Below, piece after piece: positions 38,913 through 48,054 of a stretch of 64,000 bases of DNA. Source of the stretch: Acidimicrobiia bacterium (GTDB lineage Bacteria > Actinomycetota > Acidimicrobiia > Spongiisociales > ZC4RG35); the NCBI GenBank assembly GCA_028285585.1, contig JANQOU010000006.1, positions 372,001-436,000 of the forward strand, given 5' to 3'. Both the position numbers and the translations under genes were made by a program. Under the pieces are notes generated by a model. That model had not been told where the DNA came from. It was given only the letters and a program-made list of their open reading frames with translations, and searched no databases. Numbering within the stretch: position 1 is the stretch's first letter; each line of letters opens with the position of its first letter.

Positions 38913-40982
38913 TTAGAGGTGGGCGTTGGCCCGTGCCAGCGCCAGATCTTGCAACTCGACGTGTGCATCGACCTCACTCCCGGAGGCGACTCGCACCCAG
39001 CTGCCGTCGCCGTTCAGTTCCCAGGCGAGATTGTCGTCGGCGAGGACCACGTCGAGGATCTCGTCCAACCGGAACTGAAGGTCCGGGTCCTCGATTGGAG
39101 TCAGCGCTTCGACACGTCGATCGAGGTTTCTGGGCATCATGTCAGCCGACCCGATGAAATAGGCCCTCTCGGCACCACGAGCGCCGAAACGGTAGATCCG
39201 CGAATGCTCCAGGTATCGGCCAACCAGAGACCTCACCGTGATGTTCTCCGACAGTCCTTCCACGCCGGGACGCAAACAGCAGATGCCGCGGACGATCAGC
39301 TCGATGCGTGTCCCCCTGAGCGACGCCGCATACAGCGATCGGATGATTCCCTCGTCTACCAAGGAGTTCATCTTCAGGGTGATGTGACCGTTGGGACGCT
39401 CCACCTCCTGCTCTATCAACTCGACGATGCGGTTTCGGATGCCGTTGGGTGAGACGGCGAGCTTCCTGTAGCTGGTGCGACGGCTGTAGCCGGTGAGAAA
39501 ATTGAAGAGATCGGACAGGTCGAGGCCAAGCTCCTCGTCCCTCGTGAAGACCCCGACATCCTCGTAGGTGCGCGCAGTCTTCTCGTTGTAGTTGCCGGTG
39601 CCGATGTGGGCGTAGCGAACAACACGATCTCCCTCGCGTCTGATTACAAGAGCGATCTTGGTGTGTGTCTTCAAGCCGACGACGCCGTACATCACATGCA
39701 CGCCGACGTCCTCGAGCCGTTGCGCCCACTCGATGTTGCGCTCCTCGTCAAACCGAGCTTTCAGCTCGACTAGAGCCACCACCTGCTTGCCGGCCTGCGC
39801 CGCCTCGATGAGAGCACTCATGATCGGGGAGTTGGCGGTGGTCCGATACAGAGTCATCTTGATGGCGAGAACGTTCGGGTCACGAGCGGCGCGGGTGACA
39901 AAGGTCTCGACCGTCGACGAGAACGAGTCATACGGATGGTGAGCCAGAAGGTCGCCCTGCTTGATCACCTCGAACATGTCCACTGGCTCGCTGGCGGGTG
40001 AGGCCAGCCTGGGAGGCACTACGGACGAGAAGGACTCGAACTTCAGCTCGGGCCTGTCGACGTCGTAGAGGCTCCACAGACCGGACAGATCGAGGGGGCC
40101 TTCGACCCGATAGACATCGTCTTCTCCGGCACCCATCTCTCGCATCAGCAAATCGAGAGCCTCGTCGGGGATATCGGGATGCACCTCGAGCCGGACCACG
40201 CTTCCGAATCGGCGCTGAGTCAACTCCGACTCGATCGTCATCAGCAGGTCGCCACCCTCGTCCTCCTCGATCTCGAGGTCCGCGTTGCGGGTCACTCGGA
40301 AGACGTCGTGGCCGAGGATCTCCATCCCGGGGAACAGTGAGTCGAGATGGGCGGCGATCACCTGCTCCAAGGGAACAAATCGCTCGCCGTCGGGCAACAC
40401 GACAAACCGCGGCAGGATGGGCGGGATCTTCACCCGGGCAAACTTGGAAACACCCGTCTCGGGATTACGCACGAAGATCGCAAGGTTCAAGGACAGGTTC
40501 GAGATGTAGGGAAACGGGTGGGACGGGTCCACGGCCAACGGAGTGACCACCGGGAAAACCAGCTCGCGGAACCGATCATCCAGAAACTCCCGGTCCTCTG
40601 CGTCCAGCGTCGAGTAGTCGCTGAAGACAATCCCCTCCTTGGCCAGAGCCGGAGCAACTTCAGCGAGAAAAGTCTTCGAGATCAGCTCATAGTGAGAGAC
40701 GACCCGCTCTCTGATCGCGGTCAGCTGCTGGCCGGGCGTCATGCCGTCCGGTGTTGCCGAGGTGAAGCCGTGTGCGATCTGCTCCTTGAGGCCCGCCACT
40801 CTCACCTGGAAGAACTCGTCCAGATTGCTGGCCCAGATGGCCAAGAACTTGGCCTTTTCGAGAATCGGGTAGTCGGGTCGCGCCGTCAGCGAGATGACAC
40901 GCTCGTTGAAGTCGAGCCACGACAGCTCTCGGTTGATGAAGTGGGAGGGCTCATGCCCGACAGGCTGGTCGTGGATCGTCAC
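38913..40982 (-). CDS. ppk: Polyphosphate kinase
   Basis: HFINRELSWLDFNERV, HHPYDSFSSTVETFV, IKMTLYRT, YAHIGTGNYNEKTARTYEDVG. Confidence 0.98.
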   Translation of the reverse strand: MTIHDQPVGHEPSHFINRELSWLDFNERVISLTARPDYPILEKAKFLAIWASNLDEFFQVRVAGLKEQIAHGFTSATPDGMTPGQQLTAIRERVVSHYELISKTFLAEVAPALAKEGIVFSDYSTLDAEDREFLDDRFRELVFPVVTPLAVDPSHPFPYISNLSLNLAIFVRNPETGVSKFARVKIPPILPRFVVLPDGERFVPLEQVIAAHLDSLFPGMEILGHDVFRVTRNADLEIEEDEGGDLLMTIESELTQRRFGSVVRLEVHPDIPDEALDLLMREMGAGEDDVYRVEGPLDLSGLWSLYDVDRPELKFESFSSVVPPRLASPASEPVDMFEVIKQGDLLAHHPYDSFSSTVETFVTRAARDPNVLAIKMTLYRTTANSPIMSALIEAAQAGKQVVALVELKARFDEERNIEWAQRLEDVGVHVMYGVVGLKTHTKIALVIRREGDRVVRYAHIGTGNYNEKTARTYEDVGVFTRDEELGLDLSDLFNFLTGYSRRTSYRKLAVSPNGIRNRIVELIEQEVERPNGHITLKMNSLVDEGIIRSLYAASLRGTRIELIVRGICCLRPGVEGLSENITVRSLVGRYLEHSRIYRFGARGAERAYFIGSADMMPRNLDRRVEALTPIEDPDLQFRLDEILDVVLADDNLAWELNGDGSWVRVASGSEVDAHVELQDLALARANAHL

Positions 40983-41584
40983 GCTCGAAGACCTCCGAGA
41001 AGGAATTGAGACGCGAGAGATGTCACGACATCAGCTGGGATGTGCCCCTCCGAGTCGATGAGGGTCTTCGCCGCCGACATGATGGTGTCCTGGATCAGCC
41101 GGCCCGCCAGATGCGGTGGCATCGACTTGAAGATCCCTTGCTCGACACCTTCCCGGTAGAGCCGAGCCATCTCACCCGACAACTCCGCATGTGACTCCAA
41201 GATCCGCTGCTGGGCTTCGAGGCTCATCCTCCCTGCCTCACGATGGAGAATCACGCCGAAGACAGGGTCGGTCGAGACGAACTCGACAGTCTTCACCGAC
41301 AGCTCGGCCAGCCTCGCATCCACGGGACCGATCTTGGGGACCGACGAGATCAGGGTGTCGATGACCTGAGGAAGCTCGTCTTCGACGAGGGTCGCGATCA
41401 TGTCGTCGCGGTCTGTGAAGTAGTCATACAGCGTTGTCCTACCAACACCGGCAGCGAGTGCGACCTCTCCAAGGGGGATCTCTGCTGTGCCCGCCTCTTC
41501 GATCAGTTCCTTCGCAGCGTCGAGCAAGGCCCGGCGTGTCAGGGCCTTGTGCTCGTCGATGGTCGCGGCGCGAATACGCGGCAT
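40979..41584 (-). CDS. TetR family transcriptional regulator
   Basis: LTRRALLDAAKELIEEAGTAEIPLGEVALAAGVGRTTLYDYFTDRDDMI; overlaps ppk start by 4 nt. Confidence 0.93.
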   Translation of the reverse strand: MPRIRAATIDEHKALTRRALLDAAKELIEEAGTAEIPLGEVALAAGVGRTTLYDYFTDRDDMIATLVEDELPQVIDTLISSVPKIGPVDARLAELSVKTVEFVSTDPVFGVILHREAGRMSLEAQQRILESHAELSGEMARLYREGVEQGIFKSMPPHLAGRLIQDTIMSAAKTLIDSEGHIPADVVTSLASQFLLGGLRA

Positions 41585-41695
41585 GGGGTCTAGAGGCTAT
41601 CGAGAAAAAGGAGGAATGCACCCGCCATCTCGGTGTGCGATTGCGTAGTTTCTGTCCCAACGGAGCTAGTCGAAGGCATAGGAAAGGACGACGCA

Positions 41696-42622
41696 GTGCG
41701 CGTGGCCAAGAGCAAACCCCTCGCTGGAGCAATTCTCGGAATCCTGATAGGGCTGGCCATCGCCGTCATCCTCCAACAGCAAGGGATCTGGCCGCTCGAC
41801 AAGATCACCGTGTTCCTGCTGCCGGCAGCCACCGGTGCCATCGGCGCAGTGATGCTGAGGATCAAAGGCGCTCCTTCGCGGGGAACGCTGGTCATCACCC
41901 TGATCATCCTGATCCCGATGGCGATCTGGGGTGCCACCGGTCTCACCACCATCAACGAGGCCGGTGTCCTCAACGGCGGTTGCGAAGTCTTCTCCGAGAC
42001 CTCGGTGCCCGACCAGACGTTCGTGACCGACTCCAGCAAGCGCGACCCCTTCCTCATCGACCCCCAAGGGTCGTTGGAGTGGAGAGCCACATCGCCAGTG
42101 GCCTTCGATGACTACCCGTGGAAGGTCTGGGTAGAGATCGGCGGCATCCAAGTGACCCTCGACTCTGAGGCCTCCGAGGACAACGACGGCGGAAGTCAGA
42201 TCAACGGCGACGAGGTCGCCAACATCGAGGCGTACGCCGCCGAACGCGGCATCGACGTCTCCCAACTCAGGGGTGTCTACAAGGTGGGTGGCGACGCGGC
42301 CAACACCTGTGACGGGTTTGGGTTCGTCAAGCTGATCGCCGATCCTTTGGAGACGCTCATCGCCAAGATCGCAGCCGCCCTGTTGATCCTGCTTCTGATC
42401 ATCCTGATCGTGCTGGTCATCGTCGGTCGGCGCCGGCCACTGCCAGGAGCGATCAACGGTCCAGACAACAGCTTCATCCCAGGCGACATCGATGGTGACG
42501 GGGACGTCGACTTCGACGACTACGCGGAGCCTGGTGGCGGACCGGGAGATCCTCCCGAGCTCTTTGCCGACGGCTTCGAGAGCGGCGACCCCGGCTCCTG
42601 GAGCGATACCGACCCGAATTGA
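41696..42622 (+). CDS. Membrane protein of unknown function, acidic C-terminus
   Basis: Multiple TMs; C-terminal PGDIDGDGDVDFDDYAEPGG (Ca-binding-like Asp repeat); GTG start preceded by AAAGGA. Confidence 0.65.
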   Translation: MRVAKSKPLAGAILGILIGLAIAVILQQQGIWPLDKITVFLLPAATGAIGAVMLRIKGAPSRGTLVITLIILIPMAIWGATGLTTINEAGVLNGGCEVFSETSVPDQTFVTDSSKRDPFLIDPQGSLEWRATSPVAFDDYPWKVWVEIGGIQVTLDSEASEDNDGGSQINGDEVANIEAYAAERGIDVSQLRGVYKVGGDAANTCDGFGFVKLIADPLETLIAKIAAALLILLLIILIVLVIVGRRRPLPGAINGPDNSFIPGDIDGDGDVDFDDYAEPGGGPGDPPELFADGFESGDPGSWSDTDPN

Positions 42623-42664
42623 TCTCGTTTTGCCAGAGGTGGGACACACCGCGACACTGGACAT

Positions 42665-42949
42665 GTGACTCACGGGCCAGTCAGCCTTGTTCCTGAGCTG
42701 ACAACGGATTGGAAGAACCGTGCCGCCTGCTCCGGCTACCCGAACACACTGTTCTTCCCAGGGCCCAACGCAGAGCCAGCCATCATCGAGCGAGCTTTGG
42801 AGATCTGCGCGTCCTGCCCGGTGACTGAAGCCTGTCTGGAGTACGCGTTGGAAACCAACCAGCGGGCCGGCATATGGGGCGGCACCGACGAGGACCAGCG
42901 TCGGTCGCTGCGCAGGAAGTGGCTGGCGGCACGACGTCGCAGCGCATAG
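42665..42949 (+). CDS. WhiB family Fe-S transcriptional regulator
   Basis: DWKNRAACSGYPNTLFFP...CASCPVTEACLEYALETNQRAGIWGGTDEDQRRSLRR. Confidence 0.93.
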   Translation: MTHGPVSLVPELTTDWKNRAACSGYPNTLFFPGPNAEPAIIERALEICASCPVTEACLEYALETNQRAGIWGGTDEDQRRSLRRKWLAARRRSA

Positions 42950-43008
42950 TTGCAAACCTGGCCGACAACGGGTCTCATATGGGGTGAACCACCCCAGGAA
43001 ACACCCGT

Positions 43009-44334
43009 ATGAACAAGCAAGCTGATTACGTCCTCCGCACGGTCGAAGAGCGCGGCATCCGTTTCGTGCGTCTCTGGTTCACCGACGTCCAGGGGTTCCT
43101 CAAGTCTGTCGCCATCAGCCCTGCCGAGTTGGAGGTGGCCTTCGAGGAGGGGATGACTTTCGACGGCTCGGCGATCGACGGCTACGCCCGAGTCCAGGAA
43201 GCAGACATGCTGGCGAGGCCAGACCCGTCGACCTTTGCCGTGCTGCCGTGGCGGACCGAGCAGCAAGTCGCCCGCATGTTCTGTGACATCGTCACTCCCG
43301 ACGGCGAACCCTTCAACGGCGACCCGAGAACCGTGCTGAAGCGCAACCTCGACCGGGCGGCTGACATGGGATACACCTTCTATGCGGCACCAGAGCTCGA
43401 GTTCTTCTACTTCGAAGACGCCGGGCCCAATCCGAAGGTGTTGGATCGCGGTGGCTACTTCGATCTGACGCCACTCGATGTGGCCCAGGAGTACCGCCGC
43501 AAGACGATCAACGCCCTCGAGCAGCTCGGCATCCCGATCGAGCACTCCCACCACGAAGTGGCTCCGAGTCAGCACGAGATCATCGCCCGCTACACCGACG
43601 CTCTCACGATGTCCGACAACATCATGACTTCGCGGCTGACGGTCAAAGAGGTTGCCTTGCAACACGGGATCTATGCCACCTTCATGCCCAAGCCCCTGGA
43701 GGACTACGACGGGTCGGGCATGCACCTGCATCTCTCGCTCTTCGAGGGTGACGTCAACGCTTTCCACGAGCCAGGCACCCCCGGCGAGCTGAGCAAAGTC
43801 GGCCAAGCCTTCATTGCCGGGCTCCTGAAACATGCGGCAGAGATCACAGCAGTGACCAACCAATGGGTGAACTCCTACAAGCGGCTGGTCGGGGGCTTCG
43901 ACGCGCCGATCCACATTTCTTGGGCGCGCAACAACCAGTCGGCCCTGGTGCGGGTGCCTGCCGTCAAGAAGGGGAAGCCAACTTCGGTTCGAGTCGAGTA
44001 TCGGGCTGCCGACTCGGCGTGCAACCCCTATTTAGCGCTGTCCGTGCTGCTGGCAGCCGGGTTGGCAGGCATCAAGGAAGGCTATGAGCTTCCGCCCGAG
44101 GTGGCCGCCGACGTGGCCCGGCTGACACCGGCAGAGCTCGCGGCGGCAGGAGCGAAGCGTCTTCCGGAGACCTTGTCCGAGGCGTTGGATCGGATGCAAT
44201 CCTCAGACCTCGTCGCCGATGCCCTCGGCGAGCACGTCTTCGACTGGTTCCTTCGCAACAAGCGCGGGGAGTGGAACAGGTATCAGCACCACGTCTCCGG
44301 CTTCGAGCTCGACACCTACCTGCCGATCCTTTGA
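43009..44334 (+). CDS. glnA: Glutamine synthetase
   Basis: FTDVQGFLKSVAISPAEL, FDGSAIDGYARVQEADM, DGSGMHLHLSL, YKRLVGGFDAPIHISWARNNQSALVRVP. Confidence 0.95.
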   Translation: MNKQADYVLRTVEERGIRFVRLWFTDVQGFLKSVAISPAELEVAFEEGMTFDGSAIDGYARVQEADMLARPDPSTFAVLPWRTEQQVARMFCDIVTPDGEPFNGDPRTVLKRNLDRAADMGYTFYAAPELEFFYFEDAGPNPKVLDRGGYFDLTPLDVAQEYRRKTINALEQLGIPIEHSHHEVAPSQHEIIARYTDALTMSDNIMTSRLTVKEVALQHGIYATFMPKPLEDYDGSGMHLHLSLFEGDVNAFHEPGTPGELSKVGQAFIAGLLKHAAEITAVTNQWVNSYKRLVGGFDAPIHISWARNNQSALVRVPAVKKGKPTSVRVEYRAADSACNPYLALSVLLAAGLAGIKEGYELPPEVAADVARLTPAELAAAGAKRLPETLSEALDRMQSSDLVADALGEHVFDWFLRNKRGEWNRYQHHVSGFELDTYLPIL

Positions 44335-44966
44335 TCGTCGCCATCTACCCCGCCGAGATATCCGAGGGGTTGTCCGACGGGCTGACATTGGCGTCGGCTA
44401 CGACCCAGCCTTTGCCCGAATTGGATCCTGAGACAAACGAGCTGGCGGAAGCCGACCTTGTCGTTGTCGAGCTTGGGGATCAGCCGATGCGGCGGCTTCG
44501 AGAGTTGGACCGGGTGGGTGAGGCGCTGGGCATTCCCATAGTCGCGATCGCCCAGCCCGATCAGCTTGTTCTGTTGGAGAGCGCGACATCGGTCAGCGAC
44601 TTCCTGGTGACTCCGATCGACCCCGTGGAAGTCCGTCTTCGGTTGATCCGCCTGACCAGCTCGGAATCGACCACCGACCTGATCCGTTTCAAGGATCTCG
44701 AGTTGAACCCCCTCACCTATCAGGCCTTGTTGGGCAGTGATGCCATGGACCTCACCTACATGGAGTGGGAGTTGCTGCGCTTCTTGGTAGAGAACCCGGT
44801 GCGGGTGTGGAGCCGCGAGCAGCTTCTCTCCCGCGTGTGGGGCTACGAGTATTACGGCGGTGCCCGCACCGTCGACGTGCATGTGCGACGGCTCCGGGCC
44901 AAGCTCGGCGAGGAGCGGTCGTCGTGGATAACGACGGTCCGCTCAGTCGGCTACCGCTTCGGCTGA
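44331..44966 (+). CDS. OmpR-type winged-helix regulator with atypical receiver domain (GlnR-like)
   Basis: TTG start overlapping glnA stop; C-terminal NPLTYQALLGSDAMDLTYMEWELLRFLVENPVRVWSREQLLSRVWGYEYYGGARTVDVHVRRLRAKLGE; receiver has VVVELGDQ at the usual phospho-Asp position. Confidence 0.8.
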   Translation: MIVAIYPAEISEGLSDGLTLASATTQPLPELDPETNELAEADLVVVELGDQPMRRLRELDRVGEALGIPIVAIAQPDQLVLLESATSVSDFLVTPIDPVEVRLRLIRLTSSESTTDLIRFKDLELNPLTYQALLGSDAMDLTYMEWELLRFLVENPVRVWSREQLLSRVWGYEYYGGARTVDVHVRRLRAKLGEERSSWITTVRSVGYRFG

Positions 44967-44968
44967 CC

Positions 44969-45013
44969 TGCGTGTGCAGAAAGGAGTACTGCGTACTCCT
45001 TTCTGCACACGCA
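44969..45013. repeat. Palindrome copy A flanking DUF559 gene
   Basis: TGCGTGTGCAGAAAGGAGTAC-tgc-GTACTCCTTTCTGCACACGCA, 21-bp perfect arms. Confidence 0.9.
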
Positions 45014-45055
45014 CAAGGGGGTTGATCTGGTTCGGGGCAAGGTCGACGATGGGCC

Positions 45056-45976
45056 ATGAACCTCGACGCAAAGCTGGCCGGTCTCTCGTCGCGCCAGAAC
45101 AGGGCCTTTAGCCGACAGCAGGCGCTGGCAACCGGCTTCAGTCGCCAGCAAATCGAACATCGGCTGGAGTCAGGAGTTTGGACGCAGCTAGACACCCAGA
45201 GCTATGCGATCGCCGGAGCCCCAGCTACCTGGGAGCGACAACTCCGGGCCGCAATCCTGAGCCGGCCGACCGCCTACGCCGCGGGCCGAAGTGCAGCTGT
45301 ACTTCACGAGTTCCCCTTCTACAGCCGGTCCAAACCGGAGATAGTTGTCCCATTTCCGGGCAACGCCCGATCGCCAATCGCGAAGGTCATCCGCAACCGA
45401 TACTTCGAAACCGTGGAGAAGGTTCATGTCAAAGGCTTCCCGGCGACCTCGGTGGCAGAGACAATTTACACGCTGAGTCAGCGTGAGCCGAGACAGATGA
45501 TCGAACGACTCATAGACGATCAACTAGCGAGCCGAAGCCTGAAGATCGAGGACTTCGACGTCATCCTCGACCGCCTGGCAGATGCGAGAGTGCGCGGATT
45601 ACCGGCTCTGAGACGTGCCATCGCTGCTCGCGACAAGGATGGCTACCAGCCTCCCACATCGGAGCTGGAGCGACTCCTCTATCGACTTCTCGACTCGCCT
45701 GAACTGCCCACAGTGAGCCATCAAGTCCCTTTGAGGTTGCCAACAACGGCAGCGAGAGTCGATGCCTTCATCAACGACTGGGGCCTGATCATCGAGGCGG
45801 ACGGCCGTCGATGGCACACGAGGGAGCAAGACTTTGAACGGGACCGAGAAAGAGACAACGCGGCCACGGAAGCGGGACTCGCCATCATTCGCTTCACTTA
45901 CTCGATGTTGAAGCGTGAACCGGCCAAATGCCTAGACACGGTGCTCAAGGCCGGCACCTGGCGCCGATCTGCGTGA
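45056..45976 (+). CDS. AbiEi-like N-terminal domain plus DUF559 (Vsr-like endonuclease fold) protein
   Basis: N-terminal LSSRQNRAFSRQQALATGFSRQQIEHRLESGVWTQLDTQSYAIAGAPATWERQLRAAIL; C-terminal RVDAFINDWGLIIEADGRRWHTREQDFERDRERDNAATEAGLAIIRFTYSMLKREP. Confidence 0.82.
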   Translation: MNLDAKLAGLSSRQNRAFSRQQALATGFSRQQIEHRLESGVWTQLDTQSYAIAGAPATWERQLRAAILSRPTAYAAGRSAAVLHEFPFYSRSKPEIVVPFPGNARSPIAKVIRNRYFETVEKVHVKGFPATSVAETIYTLSQREPRQMIERLIDDQLASRSLKIEDFDVILDRLADARVRGLPALRRAIAARDKDGYQPPTSELERLLYRLLDSPELPTVSHQVPLRLPTTAARVDAFINDWGLIIEADGRRWHTREQDFERDRERDNAATEAGLAIIRFTYSMLKREPAKCLDTVLKAGTWRRSA

Positions 45977-45980
45977 GCTT

Positions 45981-46019
45981 GTGTGCAGAAAGGAGTACTG
46001 AGTACTCCTTTCTGCACAC
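45981..46019. repeat. Palindrome copy B flanking DUF559 gene
   Basis: GTGTGCAGAAAGGAGTACT-g-AGTACTCCTTTCTGCACAC, 19-bp perfect arms; 41-nt core differs from copy A by one base. Confidence 0.9.
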
Positions 46020-46023
46020 GCTT

Positions 46024-47187
46024 ATGCTGAGTTCGATGGGCTTCAAGACGAAACAGGTGCACGCCGGGGTAACACCGGATCCGATCACAGGCGCGATCCT
46101 CACGCCAATCCACCAGTCGACGACTTTTGTCCAAGAGTCCGTCGACGAGTACATGGGCCGCGGCTACTCCTACGCGAGAGCTGGCAACCCGACAGTCAAA
46201 GCGTTCGAGGACAAGATCGCAGCCCTCGAGGGAGGAACTGCCGCTACCGCCTACGGCTCGGGGATGGCAGCAACCGTCGCCGTCTTCCTCGCTCTGCTCG
46301 AGGCCGGCGATCACATGGTGATAGCCGACGTGGTCTACGGGGGCACTTACCGGTTCGCCGACCAGTTCATGAGCAAGCTGGGTGTAGATGTCGACTTCGT
46401 CGACGCAGCTGACGTCGACGGCATCGCAGGGCTGCTCAGACCCGAAACCAAGCTGGTGTTCACCGAGTCACCGGCCAATCCCACCCTCAAGGTCACCGAC
46501 CTGGCAGCCGTCTCCGAGTTGTGCCGCGACCGCGGGATTCTTCACATCACCGACAACACATTTCTCACGCCCTACTACCAGCGGCCGTTCGAGCTTGGTG
46601 CGGACGTGATCATCCACTCCACCACCAAGTTCCTCGACGGCCACAACGCCACGCTTGGCGGGGCGGTTGTGGTCAACGACGACGAGCTTCAACAGAAGGT
46701 GGAATTCGCACGCATCTCGGCAGGCCTCGTGATGTCTCCGATGATTGCGTGGCTGACTCTTCAGGGCACCAAGACGCTGAGCGTGCGGATGGACGCACAG
46801 TCAGAGAACGCCATGAAGGTCGCCGAGTGGCTGACTGATCACGCCAAGGTCGACTATGTCAACTACCCCGGATTGCCCGGCCACCCTCAACACGAGATAT
46901 CCACCAAGCAGGCCTCTGGCTACGGAGCGATGGTTTGCTTCGAGGTGCACGGAGGCGTTGAAGCCGGCAAGAAGCTGATGAATGCGGTCGAGCTGTGGTC
47001 ACTCGCTGAGAATCTCGGGTCGGTCGAGTCACTGATAACCCACCCGGTGACGATGACACACGCCGCCATCCCCAGAGACGAGCGACTTGCGGCCGGAATC
47101 ACGGACGGCCTGGTCCGGTTGTCTGTAGGCCTGGAGGACGCCGAGGACTTGATCGATGACCTCGACGAGGCCTTGAACCGCCTCTAG
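46024..47187 (+). CDS. metB: Cystathionine gamma-synthase / PLP-dependent trans-sulfuration enzyme
   Basis: MGFKTKQVHAGVTPDPITGAILTPIHQSTTFVQES, YSYARAGNPTVKAFEDKIAALEGG, HSTTKFLDGHNATLGGAVV, NLGSVESLITHPVTMTHAAIP. Confidence 0.93.
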   Translation: MLSSMGFKTKQVHAGVTPDPITGAILTPIHQSTTFVQESVDEYMGRGYSYARAGNPTVKAFEDKIAALEGGTAATAYGSGMAATVAVFLALLEAGDHMVIADVVYGGTYRFADQFMSKLGVDVDFVDAADVDGIAGLLRPETKLVFTESPANPTLKVTDLAAVSELCRDRGILHITDNTFLTPYYQRPFELGADVIIHSTTKFLDGHNATLGGAVVVNDDELQQKVEFARISAGLVMSPMIAWLTLQGTKTLSVRMDAQSENAMKVAEWLTDHAKVDYVNYPGLPGHPQHEISTKQASGYGAMVCFEVHGGVEAGKKLMNAVELWSLAENLGSVESLITHPVTMTHAAIPRDERLAAGITDGLVRLSVGLEDAEDLIDDLDEALNRL

Positions 47188-47219
47188 GGGAAACAACGAG
47201 CGCCGTTCTCAGAAGGGCT

Positions 47220-47579
47220 TTGATCGCCACGGCTCTGATCGCCGGGCTGTTGCTCCTCTTGTCGACAACGGGTCCCAACCCGCCGACGCTGGCAAGCGGC
47301 ACGATTCAGCGCTTCGGCGGCGTTTGTCTCGAGTTGGAGAGGTGGCAGCTCATCGGCTGGCGAACGATGGGCCAGTCGTACTCCGTCACCGACATCCAGG
47401 AGGGCTTGTGGCACGAGCCGGTCGACGACCCGCCTTGTGTCGCCGTCCCAGAACAGATCTACCTGGTGCGGCCGCCGTTCGACTCGCCGGACGGCGCTTA
47501 CCGAATATGCCCCCTTCTCGACGACGAGCCATGCCTCGAGTTCAGCCGAGTCCCCTTCGAAGGGACGCCGGGGCCTTAG
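47220..47579 (+). CDS. Small exported hypothetical protein
   Basis: N-terminal hydrophobic segment ATALIAGLLLLLSTTG; 119 aa. Confidence 0.45.
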   Translation: MIATALIAGLLLLLSTTGPNPPTLASGTIQRFGGVCLELERWQLIGWRTMGQSYSVTDIQEGLWHEPVDDPPCVAVPEQIYLVRPPFDSPDGAYRICPLLDDEPCLEFSRVPFEGTPGP

Positions 47580-47592
47580 ATAGACTCGCCCT

Positions 47593-48054
47593 GTGTCTGA
47601 TCATCATCTGGCGCAGTTGAACGTCGGACGTGTCCACCGGCCCCTGGATCATCCTGATCTCGCCGAGTTCGTTGCCTCACTCGAGCCAATCAACGCAATC
47701 GCCGAGGCAAGCCCGGGATTCGTCTGGCGGCTGACCGACGACGACGGCCAATCATCGAGCTACGTCGAGATACCGGGCAACGACGACCCGCTTCTGCTCG
47801 TGAACTACTCCATTTGGGAGGATGTGGCCTCCCTCAACCACTTCGTCAACAAGAGCGGCCACGTGGCCTACCTGCGACGGAGGAGAGAATGGTTCGAGAA
47901 GATTGCTGAAGCGACCAGCGTCGCTTGGTGGGTCCCGTCCGGCGAGATCCCCTCAGTCCCGGAAGCGTTCGAGCGGCTCCGGCACATGAGAGAGCACGGG
48001 CCAACCGAGCACGCCTTTGGCCTCGCCAAACCCTGGCCTAAGCCTGCACCCTGA
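47593..48054 (+). CDS. DUF3291-type protein
   Basis: LAQLNVGRVHRPLDHPDLAEFVASLEPINAIAEASPGFVWRLTD...VNYSIWEDVASLNHFVNKSGHVAYLRRRREWFEK; GTG start. Confidence 0.8.
   Translation: MSDHHLAQLNVGRVHRPLDHPDLAEFVASLEPINAIAEASPGFVWRLTDDDGQSSSYVEIPGNDDPLLLVNYSIWEDVASLNHFVNKSGHVAYLRRRREWFEKIAEATSVAWWVPSGEIPSVPEAFERLRHMREHGPTEHAFGLAKPWPKPAP

Noticed and set aside
41666-42955. 429-aa minus-strand ORF
   Set aside because: Overlaps the plus-strand membrane protein and WhiB genes completely; WhiB cysteine motif proves the plus strand codes there
42736-43914. 392-aa minus-strand ORF
   Set aside because: Antisense to glnA and whiB; spurious
44969-46019. Reading the two 41-bp palindromes as ordinary rho-independent terminators
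   Set aside because: No T-tract follows either copy, the two copies are sequence-identical rather than only structurally alike, and the second abuts a start codon
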